Source: Lachnospiraceae bacterium (lineage in GTDB: Bacteria; Bacillota; Clostridia; Lachnospirales; Lachnospiraceae). From it: a DNA stretch of 64,000 nucleotides. A program made the translations under genes and the position numbers. The stretch lies in NCBI GenBank assembly GCA_022845955.1, contig AP025576.1, forward strand, positions 5,394,001 to 5,458,000, read 5' to 3'. Positions 1 through 9,028 of the stretch are shown piece after piece. Below the pieces are notes generated by a model, which worked only from the letters and a program-made list of their open reading frames with translations, did not search any database and was not told the origin of the DNA. Position 1 is the stretch's first letter. Each line of letters starts with the position of its first letter.

Positions 1-642
1 TCTTTCCTCCTCTGAAAATTCCAAATCCCGCTTTTCCGGGCCATGCTCCATTTGAGCCATAAACCAGGGGTTTCCGGCCTGATGGATGCCGTAAAGCTTC
101 CGTCCCTTATCATAAATAATAAAATTTTCTTTCGGAAACCGGTCCGCAAAATGAGGCATCATAAAGGGAACTACATTATTCTTTGGTCCGATTTCCCCAA
201 AAAGGACGCCCCCTGCGGTCTCCTCAAAGCGCAGGAAACCCAGAAGATGATGCGCCTCGTTTCCGGCAGACCTGCTCAGTTCAAAAACACGGCGTACATC
301 GGCATTCCCCAGATGATCCTGCAGCTTCCCGCGAAACTGCCCCTTAAGCCCTTCCGCAACAGCCCTGTAGACGGCCTGCCCCTTATCTGTTTCCCAGGAG
401 GATAACGCATAACAGAACTGCTCGTAGCATTCCTCCCCGAATCGGGAAAGAATGGTCCGCCTCACCTTATCCGCCTTCTGCACATCCGGTATAATCTCCC
501 TGTATTCAGCAAACAGACGGAGGTTTCCGTCCTCCCCAATCTGTATATAGGTATTGTCATGATCACACTTTAAAGCATATGCGTCATAAATCCCGGTAAA
601 CACGCCTTCCTGGGAATCTTCACAAATAAATATCTGTTCCAT
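1..642 (-). CDS. DUF4130 / TIGR03915-type DNA repair partner protein (3' end outside window)
   Basis: The reading frame opens at the ATG at 642 (MEQIFICEDSQEGVFTGIYD) and runs off the left edge, so only about 214 N-terminal residues are present. The N-terminus, the later FLRFEET stretch and the position directly behind a radical-SAM protein match the DUF4130 family, called a putative DNA metabolism/repair protein. Family members often carry a C-terminal uracil-DNA-glycosylase-like domain, which would lie outside the window. The ATG is 25 bases after the stop of the radical-SAM gene, so the two are presumably co-transcribed from the LexA-boxed promoter upstream. The biochemical activity is unproven; the family call is by eye. 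Confidence 0.8.
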   Translation of the reverse strand, partial: MEQIFICEDSQEGVFTGIYDAYALKCDHDNTYIQIGEDGNLRLFAEYREIIPDVQKADKVRRTILSRFGEECYEQFCYALSSWETDKGQAVYRAVAEGLKGQFRGKLQDHLGNADVRRVFELSRSAGNEAHHLLGFLRFEETAGGVLFGEIGPKNNVVPFMMPHFADRFPKENFIIYDKGRKLYGIHQAGNPWFMAQMEHGPEKRDLEFSEEER

Positions 643-667
643 CCTTACACCCTCCGTATATAAACGG

Positions 668-2002
668 TTATCCCAGCTGCCTGATTTCCTGCTGTTTTGC
701 CGTAAAACGGACATCATCAAACAGCGACAGCTGCCGGAAAGACATCCCTCCGGCTTCCGCCGGCAGCTTTTCCTTCACCGACAGCAGGTTACGGGTTATA
801 TAGTCTTCCTCAATCCTGGTATTATACATCATACGCCCCTGGCAGGTTATGAAATAAAGCGCCCTCTTCAGGACCACTCCTATCTTCTTTAAATCCTCAA
901 AACGCAGGCAGGCACTCCGCCGGGCCTTTACTATCCGCTGGGCGCTTTTCACACCGATTCCGGGCACACGCAGCAGCGTGTGGTAATCGGCGCGGTTTAC
1001 CTCCACCGGAAAACATTCCAGATGCCGCAGCGCCCAATCCTCCTTGGGATCCAGCAGTACATTGAAGTTGGGCCGGCTCTCATCCAGCAGCTCCTCCGCC
1101 TGAAATCCATAAAACCGCAGAAGCCAGTCCGCCTGATACAGTCTGTGCTCCCGAAGCAGCGGAGGGCCTCCCGGCAGCGCCGGAAGCTCCTTGTCCTCAT
1201 TTACCTGCACAAAGGCTGAATAAAATACCCGTTTCAGGCTGAATTTATCATATAGATTCTGGGCCACCATCATCAGCTGGAAATCGCTCTCGCCGGTAGC
1301 ACCGATAATCATCTGTGTGGATTGTCCCGCCGGTACAAATACCGGCGCATGGCGGTAAACCGCCACCTCATTTTTGTTCTCGGTTATTCCGTTCTGTATC
1401 AGCCGCATGGGCGTGAGAATATTCTTCCTGTGCTTATTGGGGGCCAGCTTCTTCAGTCCCTCCGCGGTAGGCAGCTCCAGATTCACGCTCATCCTGTCCG
1501 CCAGGAATCCCGTAAGGCGCACCAGCTCCGGATTGGCCCCCGGTATGGCCTTTACATGAATATAACCCTGGAAATTATACTCCCTGCGCAGCTTAAAAAG
1601 CGTCCGGTACAAAAGCTCCATCGTATAATCCGGGCTGTACAGAATCCCCGAACTCAAAAACAGCCCTTCTATGTGATTCCTTCTGTAAAATTCAATGGTA
1701 AGCCTGCATACCTCCTCCGGCGTAAAAGAAGCCCGGGGAACATCGTTGGAGCAGCGGTTGATGCAGTACTTACAGTCATATATGCATTCATTGGTAAATA
1801 GAATCTTAAGCAGGCTGATACAGCGGCCGTCTCCGGAAAAGCTGTGGCAGATCCCCGCCTTAATCGCATTCCCCATACCCGTCCCGTCTCCGCTGCGATC
1901 CGTCCCGCTGCTGGTACAGGCCACATCATACTTCGCCGCATCTGTCAGGATCCCCAGCTTATCCATAATGCTCATCTGTCTGTCGGTTATTCCGTAATCC
2001 AT
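668..2002 (-). CDS. Putative DNA modification/repair radical SAM protein (TIGR03916 type)
   Basis: A 444-residue protein. Near residues 70-80 it has the radical-SAM cluster CIYDCKYCINRCSND, whose CxxxCxxC cysteines bind a 4Fe-4S cluster. The C-terminal third contains a helix-hairpin-helix stretch (LLRVPGIGVKSAQRIVKARR, about residues 340-360), a common non-specific DNA-binding element. The combination is typical of the family annotated as DNA modification/repair radical SAM proteins, distantly like spore photoproduct lyase. It is the first gene of a two-gene leftward unit with the DUF4130 protein. Two inverted GTTC-type motifs upstream suggest LexA control. The start has only a modest GGGGCAG ribosome site. 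Substrate and reaction are not known from sequence. Confidence 0.88.
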   Translation of the reverse strand: MDYGITDRQMSIMDKLGILTDAAKYDVACTSSGTDRSGDGTGMGNAIKAGICHSFSGDGRCISLLKILFTNECIYDCKYCINRCSNDVPRASFTPEEVCRLTIEFYRRNHIEGLFLSSGILYSPDYTMELLYRTLFKLRREYNFQGYIHVKAIPGANPELVRLTGFLADRMSVNLELPTAEGLKKLAPNKHRKNILTPMRLIQNGITENKNEVAVYRHAPVFVPAGQSTQMIIGATGESDFQLMMVAQNLYDKFSLKRVFYSAFVQVNEDKELPALPGGPPLLREHRLYQADWLLRFYGFQAEELLDESRPNFNVLLDPKEDWALRHLECFPVEVNRADYHTLLRVPGIGVKSAQRIVKARRSACLRFEDLKKIGVVLKRALYFITCQGRMMYNTRIEEDYITRNLLSVKEKLPAEAGGMSFRQLSLFDDVRFTAKQQEIRQLG

Positions 2003-2065
2003 TCTGCCCCTGCCTTTTCCTGCGCTTCCATCCCTTCTTACGCATGCGGAAACGCGGAGTTAAAT

Positions 2066-2105
2066 CGAACATACGTTCTTTTCCATATTATAGTACATAT
2101 GTTCG
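2066..2105 (-). promoter_or_regulatory. LexA (SOS) box and a second, weaker box
   Basis: Positions 2066-2079 read CGAACATACGTTCT, a near-perfect match to the Firmicutes LexA consensus CGAACNNNNGTTCG. A second site at 2092-2105 (AGTACATATGTTCG) keeps one perfect half. The sites start 26 bp apart and lie about 64-103 bp upstream of the radical-SAM start codon. Matching a known SOS operator in front of a DNA repair pair makes damage induction likely; this is inference from the motif. Confidence 0.75.
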
Positions 2106-2144
2106 GTTTATGCAAGTCCAAAAAAGGTAAAAATTCCTGCCGAC

Positions 2145-2176
2145 ATAAAAACCCACGGAGGAGAATCCATGGGTTT
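2145..2176 (-). terminator. Rho-independent terminator of the glycosyltransferase operon
   Basis: On the minus strand an 11-bp stem with one mismatch (AAACCCATGGA / TCCGTGGGTTT) is followed by a short T-run. It lies about 30 bases after the stop of the GT4 gene ending at 2207. Confidence 0.75.
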
Positions 2177-2206
2177 AGTCCGTGAGTATTTGCTTTCCGC
2201 TTATCC

Positions 2207-3406
2207 TTAGGAAGCTGCCGCCCCTTTAAAGCCGATGCGTATCCGGCTGCGCCTTCCCGCAAGTGCGGCCTGATATACGCCGCACACCTTTTCCCCAAAC
2301 TGTCTGGCGCCGAACTGCAGCCCTGTCCGTACCGCTCCTGCGGACAGGAAATTCTTCCAGTCCACATCCCCGGTAATTTTCAGGCATTCATCCCGGAATT
2401 CTTCAAAGGTTTCGTATTGGTAACCGTTTTCCTTATGCTTTACAATCCCTTCCACACAAGGATCTTTTCTGCATACTACCGGCAGTCCGCTGGAAAGGGC
2501 CTCCAGATAAGTAATTCCCTGGGTTTCGCTTTGCGAAGCGCTGACAAAGAGGTCTGCCGCCCGGTAATAGGCAGCGGTTTCCTCCGGTGTGGCCATCCCG
2601 GTAAAATGAATGCGGCTGCTGTTCTTCTGCTCATCCGCCAGAAGTTCCAGTTCCTTTCTGTAGGGACCGTCCCCGACGATCAGAAGCTCCAGTTCCTCCC
2701 GGTTCATCTTCCCGAAATAGGAGATGATTTCTTCTATATTTTTTTCCTTGGCAAGGCGGCCCAGAACAAGCAGCACCTTTTTTTCTTCCCCGATCCCGCA
2801 GCTTTCCCGTACTTGTTTTCTGTCCCGATCCACCGTTTCCCAGCAAACCGGCAGAAAGCGTTCCAGCCGTATACCCGTGGGAATCACCGCAATAGGGCGA
2901 TCCACGCCATAGGAATCAAGAAGCCCTTTCACCTTCTGGGTAGGAGCAATGACAAAATCCGTTTTTTCCAGGATAAACCGGGAAAACCACGCGGCCGCCT
3001 GTCTGCCCCAGGGCCTTCCGGCGCTGAAATAGTGGGTGTAGTCCTCATATACCGTGTGATAGGTATGAACGATAGGTATTCCCAGCTCTGCCGCTATTTT
3101 GCGGGCGATCAGAAAGCTGCTGAACTCGCACTGGGAATGGACGATGTCCGGCTGCCAGCCAAGCAGTTCCTCGTACAGTCTGTTTCCCGGAAAGCATACA
3201 GCCCTTGCCCCGGGATAAATCCTGCTCATATCCACGGAACGCATGTAATAGACATCCCCTTCTTTATAGGAGTGTCCCGTATCGGATAAAGTAGCCACCT
3301 TCACCTCATGCCCTCTGCGGATAAGTTCTTTTTTTAATGTGAGAACAGACGTAACGACACCGTTAATCACCGGTTCATACCAATCTGTTGTAATTACTAT
3401 TTTCAT
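2207..3406 (-). CDS. GT4-family glycosyltransferase (glycolipid-type)
   Basis: A 399-residue GT-B fold glycosyltransferase. The N-terminus (KIVITTDWYEPVINGVVTSV) is typical of GT4 enzymes that glucosylate diacylglycerol or related lipids. The C-terminal half carries the nucleotide-sugar part: VLGRLAKEKNIEEI and the E-x7-E motif in SETQGITYLEALSSG. It would transfer a hexose from an NDP- or UDP-sugar on the cytoplasmic membrane face. GAGGAGGGG lies just before the ATG, and its first 32 bases overlap the end of the preceding glycosyltransferase gene, which points to translational coupling. It is the last gene of a three-gene unit. The acceptor cannot be told from sequence. Confidence 0.85.
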   Translation of the reverse strand: MKIVITTDWYEPVINGVVTSVLTLKKELIRRGHEVKVATLSDTGHSYKEGDVYYMRSVDMSRIYPGARAVCFPGNRLYEELLGWQPDIVHSQCEFSSFLIARKIAAELGIPIVHTYHTVYEDYTHYFSAGRPWGRQAAAWFSRFILEKTDFVIAPTQKVKGLLDSYGVDRPIAVIPTGIRLERFLPVCWETVDRDRKQVRESCGIGEEKKVLLVLGRLAKEKNIEEIISYFGKMNREELELLIVGDGPYRKELELLADEQKNSSRIHFTGMATPEETAAYYRAADLFVSASQSETQGITYLEALSSGLPVVCRKDPCVEGIVKHKENGYQYETFEEFRDECLKITGDVDWKNFLSAGAVRTGLQFGARQFGEKVCGVYQAALAGRRSRIRIGFKGAAAS

Positions 3407-4415
3407 AGGTCCCCTCCTCTAATAAGCCGGAATAAATTTCAGCAAGGGCCGTTCCTATTTTACCGATACTGTTATCCCCTACCAGCCGATAGGCTTCTTC
3501 CGTCAGATCCGGAAGCTGTTTTTCCAGAATTGCCGGTATAAGCCTTTCAAAATCATCCTGCTTCTTTCCTTTATATACAGTCTTTCCATGTGTAAGCCAG
3601 CCTTCATATACAGGAATATCCCTCACAAGCACCGGCGTATGCATTGCCATGGCCTCCAGCATGACAATCCCTTCCGTTTCTTCCAACGTGGGAAAGAAGA
3701 ACAAATCGCTTCCGCTGTAGGCATCCATCAGCTTTTCTTTGCTGATATAACCCGGGAACTGCAGATTGGGAAGCTGCGTCCTGACCGCCCTCCTGATCCG
3801 CGGGGGAATCAGGGCGGTGGGTGTGGAGCCAAACCAGATAAATTCATATTGGGGATACCGTTTTGCCATTTCCACGAAATCAAGGATCCCTTTTCTTTCT
3901 ATATAATGGCCCACCCCCAGCACAACCTTCCGGGAGGCGGGAATGCAATAGGTTTCCCGGAATCTCTTGGCTCCCTCTTCGCTCTTTTTATAAACGGCCA
4001 GATCAATACCGTTGGAAAGGGGCACTATGGGTTTGTTTAATCCATAAGTCTCAAGAAGCCGTGCGGAATAAGGTGTGGGTGTAATTATCACATCCCCGCT
4101 TCTATAGCACCGGCTGATCCATCTCCGGAACAGTCCTGCGGCCATATTCGATCCCACAAAAGAATTCCTGAAATCCTCCATGGTGGAATGCCCATAATAA
4201 ACCACCGCTTTTCCCTGCATACGGGCTTTTACGCTCATCCACAGCGAATCCGGGAACACGGTATTCAGATGGACCACCGTATAATCATCTTTTGTATCAA
4301 ATGTATAAGGGATCCCCGCATTTTCCAGCGCCCGCGCCTGGTGCTCCATGGCCCGCCCCACACCGCTTTTACCTGCCACCTTCATACCGCCGTTATAAAG
4401 CAATACTTTTTGCAT
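3375..4415 (-). CDS. GT4-family glycosyltransferase
   Basis: A 346-residue glycosyltransferase beginning MQKVLLYNGGMKVAGKSGVG. It has the GT4 C-terminal signatures VLGVGHYIERKGILDFVEM and ETEGIVMLEAMAMHTPVL (E-x7-E). A GGGAG ribosome site precedes the ATG. It sits between a TVP38-like membrane protein and a second GT4 gene that overlaps its 3' end. Two successive glycosyltransferases of this type are often used to build diglycosyl-diacylglycerol, so a joint role in membrane glycolipid synthesis is a reasonable inference, but acceptor and sugar are unknown. Confidence 0.83.
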   Translation of the reverse strand: MQKVLLYNGGMKVAGKSGVGRAMEHQARALENAGIPYTFDTKDDYTVVHLNTVFPDSLWMSVKARMQGKAVVYYGHSTMEDFRNSFVGSNMAAGLFRRWISRCYRSGDVIITPTPYSARLLETYGLNKPIVPLSNGIDLAVYKKSEEGAKRFRETYCIPASRKVVLGVGHYIERKGILDFVEMAKRYPQYEFIWFGSTPTALIPPRIRRAVRTQLPNLQFPGYISKEKLMDAYSGSDLFFFPTLEETEGIVMLEAMAMHTPVLVRDIPVYEGWLTHGKTVYKGKKQDDFERLIPAILEKQLPDLTEEAYRLVGDNSIGKIGTALAEIYSGLLEEGTYENSNYNRLV

Positions 4416-4454
4416 TTTCCACTCCCTCTTTCTTTCCTGCCTGAACGAACATGC

Positions 4455-5111
4455 CTACCGGATCATCTGGAGAACCTGGGTAAATAGCAACTGCAGCCCC
4501 AGAGAATATGCCGCAATGGATAACGGCTTGCCAAGCAGAATAATTATCATAAATTTTTTAAATGACATGGATGTTACGCCGGCCAGGAAGCACAGCAGAT
4601 CATCCGGCGCTGCCGGAAAGAAAATAGCCAGTGCAAACCATTTATCAAAGGTGCCGTTTTCCATCCACTTCAGATATTTTCCATATTTCTGACCGTCAGC
4701 CGCTTTTTCCACAGCCTGCATTCCCAGCCTTCTGGATATCTGGAAGGCACAGGCCGATCCGATACAGATACCTACGTAATTATATACAAAACCCCACAAC
4801 GGCCCGAAAAGCAGCACGCCGCCCAAACAGGAAACCCCGCCCGGTATAATAGGAACCACTACCTGAACTACCTGGATTACAACAAAGATGAGAGGCCCCC
4901 ATATCCCAAAAGGCTTCAGGAACTGCTCCATAGCCTCCTGAGAGGTAAACAGCCCTTTCTGCATACCGTATATAGTAAACGCCGCACAAAACGTAATTCC
5001 CAGCGCCGTTATTACGTAAGAAGGCTTAATAAGCCTTTTCCCTTCCGTTTTTCCCCGTAATTCCATTTTCGGTTTAAATTCTGCCTTTTTCATTCCCGCC
5101 GTATATTCCAT
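4455..5111 (-). CDS. TVP38/TMEM64 (VTT-domain) membrane protein
   Basis: A 218-residue integral membrane protein with about five hydrophobic segments. The core carries the VTT/SNARE-associated signature FFPAAPDDLLCFLAGVTSMS (proline and paired aspartates followed by AG) and the conserved GGVLLFGPLWGF region. Bacterial relatives (DedA/TVP38) are linked to lipid movement across the cytoplasmic membrane. It is the first gene of a leftward unit with two glycolipid-type glycosyltransferases, which fits a job in lipid handling. The ATG at 5111 has an AGGAG site six bases upstream. The 285-bp spacer to the divergent gene at 5397 holds the promoters of both; no other gene is visible there. Confidence 0.85.
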   Translation of the reverse strand: MEYTAGMKKAEFKPKMELRGKTEGKRLIKPSYVITALGITFCAAFTIYGMQKGLFTSQEAMEQFLKPFGIWGPLIFVVIQVVQVVVPIIPGGVSCLGGVLLFGPLWGFVYNYVGICIGSACAFQISRRLGMQAVEKAADGQKYGKYLKWMENGTFDKWFALAIFFPAAPDDLLCFLAGVTSMSFKKFMIIILLGKPLSIAAYSLGLQLLFTQVLQMIR

Positions 5112-5396
5112 ACCCTGCTCCTGTTCTCCTTATACATCCGTTTCCTGACTGTCTATATCTTACCAGGCAAAGCTTAAAGAACAGCACGGTAATTTCTAAA
5201 TATTTCTTTAACAAAACTGATATTTTCACTTAAATAAGTTCCCTTACCACAGTCGTTTTTTGTTACTGTCTGAAGTATAAAACCAAATATAATATTGAAA
5301 AAATGGGGAAAATTGAATATAATGCTCCTGTAACCATAGAGAAACCGGCGGCCGCCCGCCGGACAAGTGACATAATTATTTTACAGGAGAGAAGAA

Positions 5397-5861
5397 ATGG
5401 AAAAGAAAAACAACATTCTGAAAATCGCATCCTTTATTCTGATTGCGTTTGCCGCAATTGCCCTTGTTATATCGGTAATCAATGTTACCAAAACGCTGGG
5501 CCAGATGAATAACATGGATGCGGCAACACAGGCTGCATTGGACAATGCTGTTGCCGCCAATGCCGGAAGCGGGGTATCCGCCGATATGGCAGTAGGTCTG
5601 GTAAGCGGTATCGCCTATGTAACGCTTGCAATCACGGTAATCTTCAATGTGTTGAAAATTATCATCGGCATACTGGGAATTAAGAAATCCGAAGTGATGG
5701 GAACCAATAACTTCTTTATGATATGGGGTATTATCTTCCTCGTTTTCGGTGTTTTCGGCCTGGCAGGCATCATGTCCCTGCTTGGTTTCTGCAATCTGAT
5801 GGCGGGTATTGTAGCTCCCCTTCTTTTCATCATCTTTGCAAAGCAGAAGAAAGCGGCCTGA
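5397..5861 (+). CDS. Small hypothetical four-helix membrane protein
   Basis: A 154-residue hydrophobic protein not assigned to a named family. A basic N-terminus (MEKKNN) leads into a first membrane segment. A short Ala/Asn-rich loop (about residues 38-62) follows, and then three further membrane helices to the end (…LLFIIFAKQKKAA). The ribosome site (AGGAGAG) is good and a strong hairpin terminator lies 53 bases after the stop, so it is a monocistronic gene. A TATAAT sequence at about 5289-5294 may be its -10 box. No catalytic motif is visible. Confidence 0.7.
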   Translation: MEKKNNILKIASFILIAFAAIALVISVINVTKTLGQMNNMDAATQAALDNAVAANAGSGVSADMAVGLVSGIAYVTLAITVIFNVLKIIIGILGIKKSEVMGTNNFFMIWGIIFLVFGVFGLAGIMSLLGFCNLMAGIVAPLLFIIFAKQKKAA

Positions 5862-5913
5862 TTTACAGCCGCCGCAGACCGGCACTGTCACAGTCTTTGT
5901 CCCGGAAAACAAA

Positions 5914-5977
5914 CTGCCTCACCTGCAGGCCGGATATCCTCCGGCAAATCCATAGCAGGTGAGGCAGTTATTTTTTG
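5914..5977. terminator. Bidirectional terminator with a long 13-bp stem
   Basis: CTGCCTCACCTGC at 5914-5926 pairs perfectly with GCAGGTGAGGCAG at 5955-5967, followed by TTATTTTTT. The loop holds a second small hairpin (GCCGG…CCGGC). The other strand has TTTGTTTT after the stem, so it can serve both the membrane protein gene and the convergent LacI gene. Confidence 0.85.
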
Positions 5978-6008
5978 TAACGGCAACAATACGGTGCCGT
6001 TACCAGTT

Positions 6009-7058
6009 TTATAGTTTCCTCGTTGATTCCTGTTCCAGCAGCACGCCGGCATATACCTTATGCCGGTGCCCGCTTCTTCCCGCCAGGATATCGAACAGAA
6101 GAGACACGGATTCCTCCGCGATGTCCTGTACGGGCTGGCGGATTGTGGTGAGGGTGGGATTGTAATAGCTGCACAGCTCTATTCCGTCAAAACCCGCTAC
6201 GGAATAATCCCGGGGGACATTTTTCCCTTCCTCAAATATGGCACGGCACGCGCCTACCGCCATGGTATCCGAAAGAGCGAAAATGGCAGTAAACTCTTTT
6301 CCGGAGTCCAACAGCTTTCTCGTCATCACGTAGCCGCTTTCCATGGAATAGGACTTAATATCCGCAGGCATATGGCAGATCAAATCCTCATCCGGCTGTA
6401 TGCCATGATCCTTCAATGCCTTTTTGTAGCCGTTCAGCCTCATCTTGCCGATGCTGGCGTCATTGGGCTGGGCAGCCAGAATGGCGATTTTGGTATGTCC
6501 CTGGCGGATGAGGTAATCCGTCATCCGGTAACCTTCCTTTTCATCGTCCACCGACAGGGAGGAATAATAGTCATGATGCATTCCGTCAGGCGCGCAGCCC
6601 ACGGTGGAAAGAATAAAAGGAATATGGAGCTTGCGCAGTTTTTCTTCGGAATGGGAAAAATACCCTCCCAGGAAGATTATCCCTGCAAGCCGCTTCTCTT
6701 TCACCAGTTCCAGCGCCACATCCACTTCGTCCTCGTTGGATTCCACATGCCGGATGACCATGGAATATTTTTTCCTTTTGATTTCATCCTCAATAATCTG
6801 TATGGCATCCGCAAAAAAAGGATTGGTGATACCCTTGACCAGCACAGCAACGCACTTCCCGTCCGTACGCTTCAGGTTTCTCGCACTGTTATTGGGTATA
6901 TAACCATGCTTCCGGATGGTATCCATAATCATTTTTTTCGTTTCCGGATTGATATCCGGATGGTTATTGATGGCCCTGGATACCGTGCTTACCCCCACAT
7001 TACAGAATCTGGCGATATCTCTAATCGTTATTTCTTCCACATCATGCTCTTTCCTCAT
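6009..7058 (-). CDS. LacI-family transcriptional regulator
   Basis: A 349-residue repressor. The N-terminal LacI helix-turn-helix reads TIRDIARFCNVGVSTVSRAI, followed by the hinge region (SARNLKR) and a periplasmic-binding-protein-like effector domain. The start at 7058 (MRKEHDVEE) was chosen over the longer frame from 7091 because a GGGGGA ribosome site precedes it and the extra 11 residues are not LacI-like. It lies directly downstream of a sugar ABC importer operon transcribed the same way but has its own promoter. It is the likely binder of the triple operator in front of the importer; the inducing sugar is unknown. Confidence 0.92.
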   Translation of the reverse strand: MRKEHDVEEITIRDIARFCNVGVSTVSRAINNHPDINPETKKMIMDTIRKHGYIPNNSARNLKRTDGKCVAVLVKGITNPFFADAIQIIEDEIKRKKYSMVIRHVESNEDEVDVALELVKEKRLAGIIFLGGYFSHSEEKLRKLHIPFILSTVGCAPDGMHHDYYSSLSVDDEKEGYRMTDYLIRQGHTKIAILAAQPNDASIGKMRLNGYKKALKDHGIQPDEDLICHMPADIKSYSMESGYVMTRKLLDSGKEFTAIFALSDTMAVGACRAIFEEGKNVPRDYSVAGFDGIELCSYYNPTLTTIRQPVQDIAEESVSLLFDILAGRSGHRHKVYAGVLLEQESTRKL

Positions 7059-7125
7059 ATTCAAACACCCGTCCCCCACATCTGGCGTCATATTTTACAG
7101 GTTTTGACAAAAAACCCACCTTTAT

Positions 7126-7153
7126 TTTATAGGACAGTTCTGGTGTAAGTCAA
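7126..7153 (-). promoter_or_regulatory. Sigma-A-type promoter of the LacI gene
   Basis: On the minus strand TTGACT (7148-7153) and TATAAA (7126-7131) are 16 bp apart, about 70 bp upstream of the LacI start codon. Confidence 0.6.
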
Positions 7154-7226
7154 CCCTGTCTGTTTTCCCGCGGTTTTTCTGTGACAGTCCGTTACTGTCC
7201 AGCCGGGTCTGAACCGTTACGTATTC

Positions 7227-8066
7227 CTACCCTTTCACCGCTCCCGCCACAACGCCTTCAATAATATATTTCTGGCAGACCAGATAAAAAATGATAATGG
7301 GGATAATCGCCAACACCAGAACACCCATCATAGCACCCATATCAATGGAGCCGTAGCCGCCTCTCAAATACTGGACCGCAATAGGAATGGTCTTATATTT
7401 GGTCATATCCAGAACCAGGTAAGGCAGAAGGTAATCGTTCCAGATCCACATAGCCTGGAGAATAGCCACCGTAATGCAGGTCGGCTTCAGAATAGGCATG
7501 ACTATACTGAAAAAAGTCTGGATAGGCGTACAGCCGTCGATCATGGCCGCCTCCTCTATTTCCAGCGGAATCCCTTTTACAAAGCCGCAGAACATAAAGA
7601 CCGAAAGCCCTGCTCCAAAACCCAGATAGACCACAACGATACCCAGCGGATTTCCCAGATGAAGCATATCCGCCAGCTTGGAAAGGGTAAACATAACCAT
7701 CTGGAACGGAACGATCATAGAAAACAGGCACAGGTAATACAGGCCGGTGGTAAACTTGTTTTTTACCCGGGATATATACCATGCACACATGGAAGTGCAG
7801 AGGATAATCACGGTAACGGACAAAACGGTTATGAACAGGGACGTCCAGAAGGCATCCACAAAACCGGTCTTTTTAATTCCGTTCACATAGTTTTCCAGGC
7901 CCACATACATTTTCCCCGCAGGAATGGCGAAAGGTTTTCTGCTGATATAGGCTTTTTTCTTAAAGGAGTTGATGACCACCAGTACGATGGGAAATACGTA
8001 CACCAGGGATATGAGGGTAAATACAAAGGTCAGAAGCCCGCCGTGCTTTGCTTTTCTCGCATTCAT
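7227..8066 (-). CDS. Carbohydrate ABC transporter permease (MalG type)
   Basis: A 279-residue inner-membrane permease with six predicted helices. The cytoplasmic EAA loop that docks the ATPase is visible as EEAAMIDGCTPIQTFFSIVM. The C-terminus (QKYIIEGVVAGAVKG) is the usual end of MalG/CUT1 permeases. Its start overlaps the stop of the other permease gene (TAATG), with AAGGAGG before the ATG. It is the third gene of the binding protein-permease-permease operon. No ATPase gene is nearby, so a shared MsmK-type ATPase elsewhere probably powers the importer. Confidence 0.93.
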   Translation of the reverse strand: MNARKAKHGGLLTFVFTLISLVYVFPIVLVVINSFKKKAYISRKPFAIPAGKMYVGLENYVNGIKKTGFVDAFWTSLFITVLSVTVIILCTSMCAWYISRVKNKFTTGLYYLCLFSMIVPFQMVMFTLSKLADMLHLGNPLGIVVVYLGFGAGLSVFMFCGFVKGIPLEIEEAAMIDGCTPIQTFFSIVMPILKPTCITVAILQAMWIWNDYLLPYLVLDMTKYKTIPIAVQYLRGGYGSIDMGAMMGVLVLAIIPIIIFYLVCQKYIIEGVVAGAVKG

Positions 8067-8908
8067 TACTGCTGTACCTCCTTCCTTCGTGTGATCTTAT
8101 TCTGCGCTAAGGCTATAATCGCCACCAGGATGAAGAAAACCACCGCTTTGGCCTGCCCTACGCCCTCCCAGCCGGTACGGCCGTAAAAGGTATTATAAAT
8201 ATTCAGGGCCAGCATTTCCGACATCTTGGACGGCTCCCCGTTGGTCAGCGCCAGGTTCTGGTCGAACAGCTTGAAGGAGTTGGTCAGTGTCAGGAAGGTA
8301 CAGATGGTGATGGAGGGCATGACCATAGGGATGGTCACGTTCCTGAGTATCTGCCTGGAATTGGCCCCGTCAATCTTGGCCGCTTCGATTAAATCCCCGG
8401 AAATATTCTGGATACCCGCAATATAGATAATCATCATATAGCCTACCTGCTGCCAGCACATCAGAACGATCAGCCCCCAGAAGCCATAGGTGGAGGAATA
8501 GGTCAGCGTCCGGTTGAAATACAGCAGTATGCCGTTGAGAAGGAGCTGCCAGATATAGCCCAGGATAATGCCGCCGATCAGGTTGGGCATAAAAAACACC
8601 GTCCTGAAAATATTGGTTCCCTTAAAACCTTTGGTGAGAAGCAGGGCCACCGCAAAGGCCAGTACATTGATCAGGATCACCGATACCACGGTGAATAGCG
8701 CCGTATACCAAAGCGCATGGACAAAGGACGGATCCGTAAAAATTTTAAGATAATTGGAAAAGCCGATAAATGTGGCATCCGTTACCGTAGTGAACTTGCA
8801 GAAGGATAAATAAATGCCCATGATAAATGGGGCTATGAATCCCAGGATAAAAGCAAGAAATGTAGGAAGTACAAAAATCGGCCAATACCTTCTGATTGCT
8901 TTTGCCAT
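8066..8908 (-). CDS. Carbohydrate ABC transporter permease (MalF type)
   Basis: A 280-residue permease of the CUT1 sugar-importer class. The N-terminus (AKAIRRYWPIFVLPTFLAFI) is followed by six membrane segments, and the EAA loop reads LIEAAKIDGANSRQILRNVT. It forms a heterodimer with the permease encoded next, with which it overlaps by one base. It follows the solute-binding lipoprotein gene after a 212-bp spacer that contains a GC-rich hairpin and a longer repeated element; these probably set different expression levels for binding protein and permeases. Confidence 0.93.
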   Translation of the reverse strand: MAKAIRRYWPIFVLPTFLAFILGFIAPFIMGIYLSFCKFTTVTDATFIGFSNYLKIFTDPSFVHALWYTALFTVVSVILINVLAFAVALLLTKGFKGTNIFRTVFFMPNLIGGIILGYIWQLLLNGILLYFNRTLTYSSTYGFWGLIVLMCWQQVGYMMIIYIAGIQNISGDLIEAAKIDGANSRQILRNVTIPMVMPSITICTFLTLTNSFKLFDQNLALTNGEPSKMSEMLALNIYNTFYGRTGWEGVGQAKAVVFFILVAIIALAQNKITRRKEVQQ

Positions 8909-8952
8909 TTTCTTTCCTCTCTTAATATAAAGTGTGCATCCGCTGTATGAAA

Positions 8953-8979
8953 CAGGGCGGGCACTCCTCGCCCGCCCTG
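8953..8979 (-). other. Intercistronic GC-rich hairpin
   Basis: CAGGGCGGGC pairs with GCCCGCCCTG around a 7-base loop. There is no T-run, so it looks like an mRNA-stabilising or processing hairpin between the abundant binding-protein message and the permease messages rather than a terminator. Confidence 0.55.
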
Positions 8980-9028
8980 CTCATAAGCAACTGCCGCCTC
9001 TAAACGCTGGCAGCCATTGTTCTCCGTC

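Noticed and set aside
2038-2367. 109-codon minus-strand frame across the LexA boxes and terminator
   Set aside because: It overlaps the terminator and the end of the GT4 gene in another frame and has no family resemblance.
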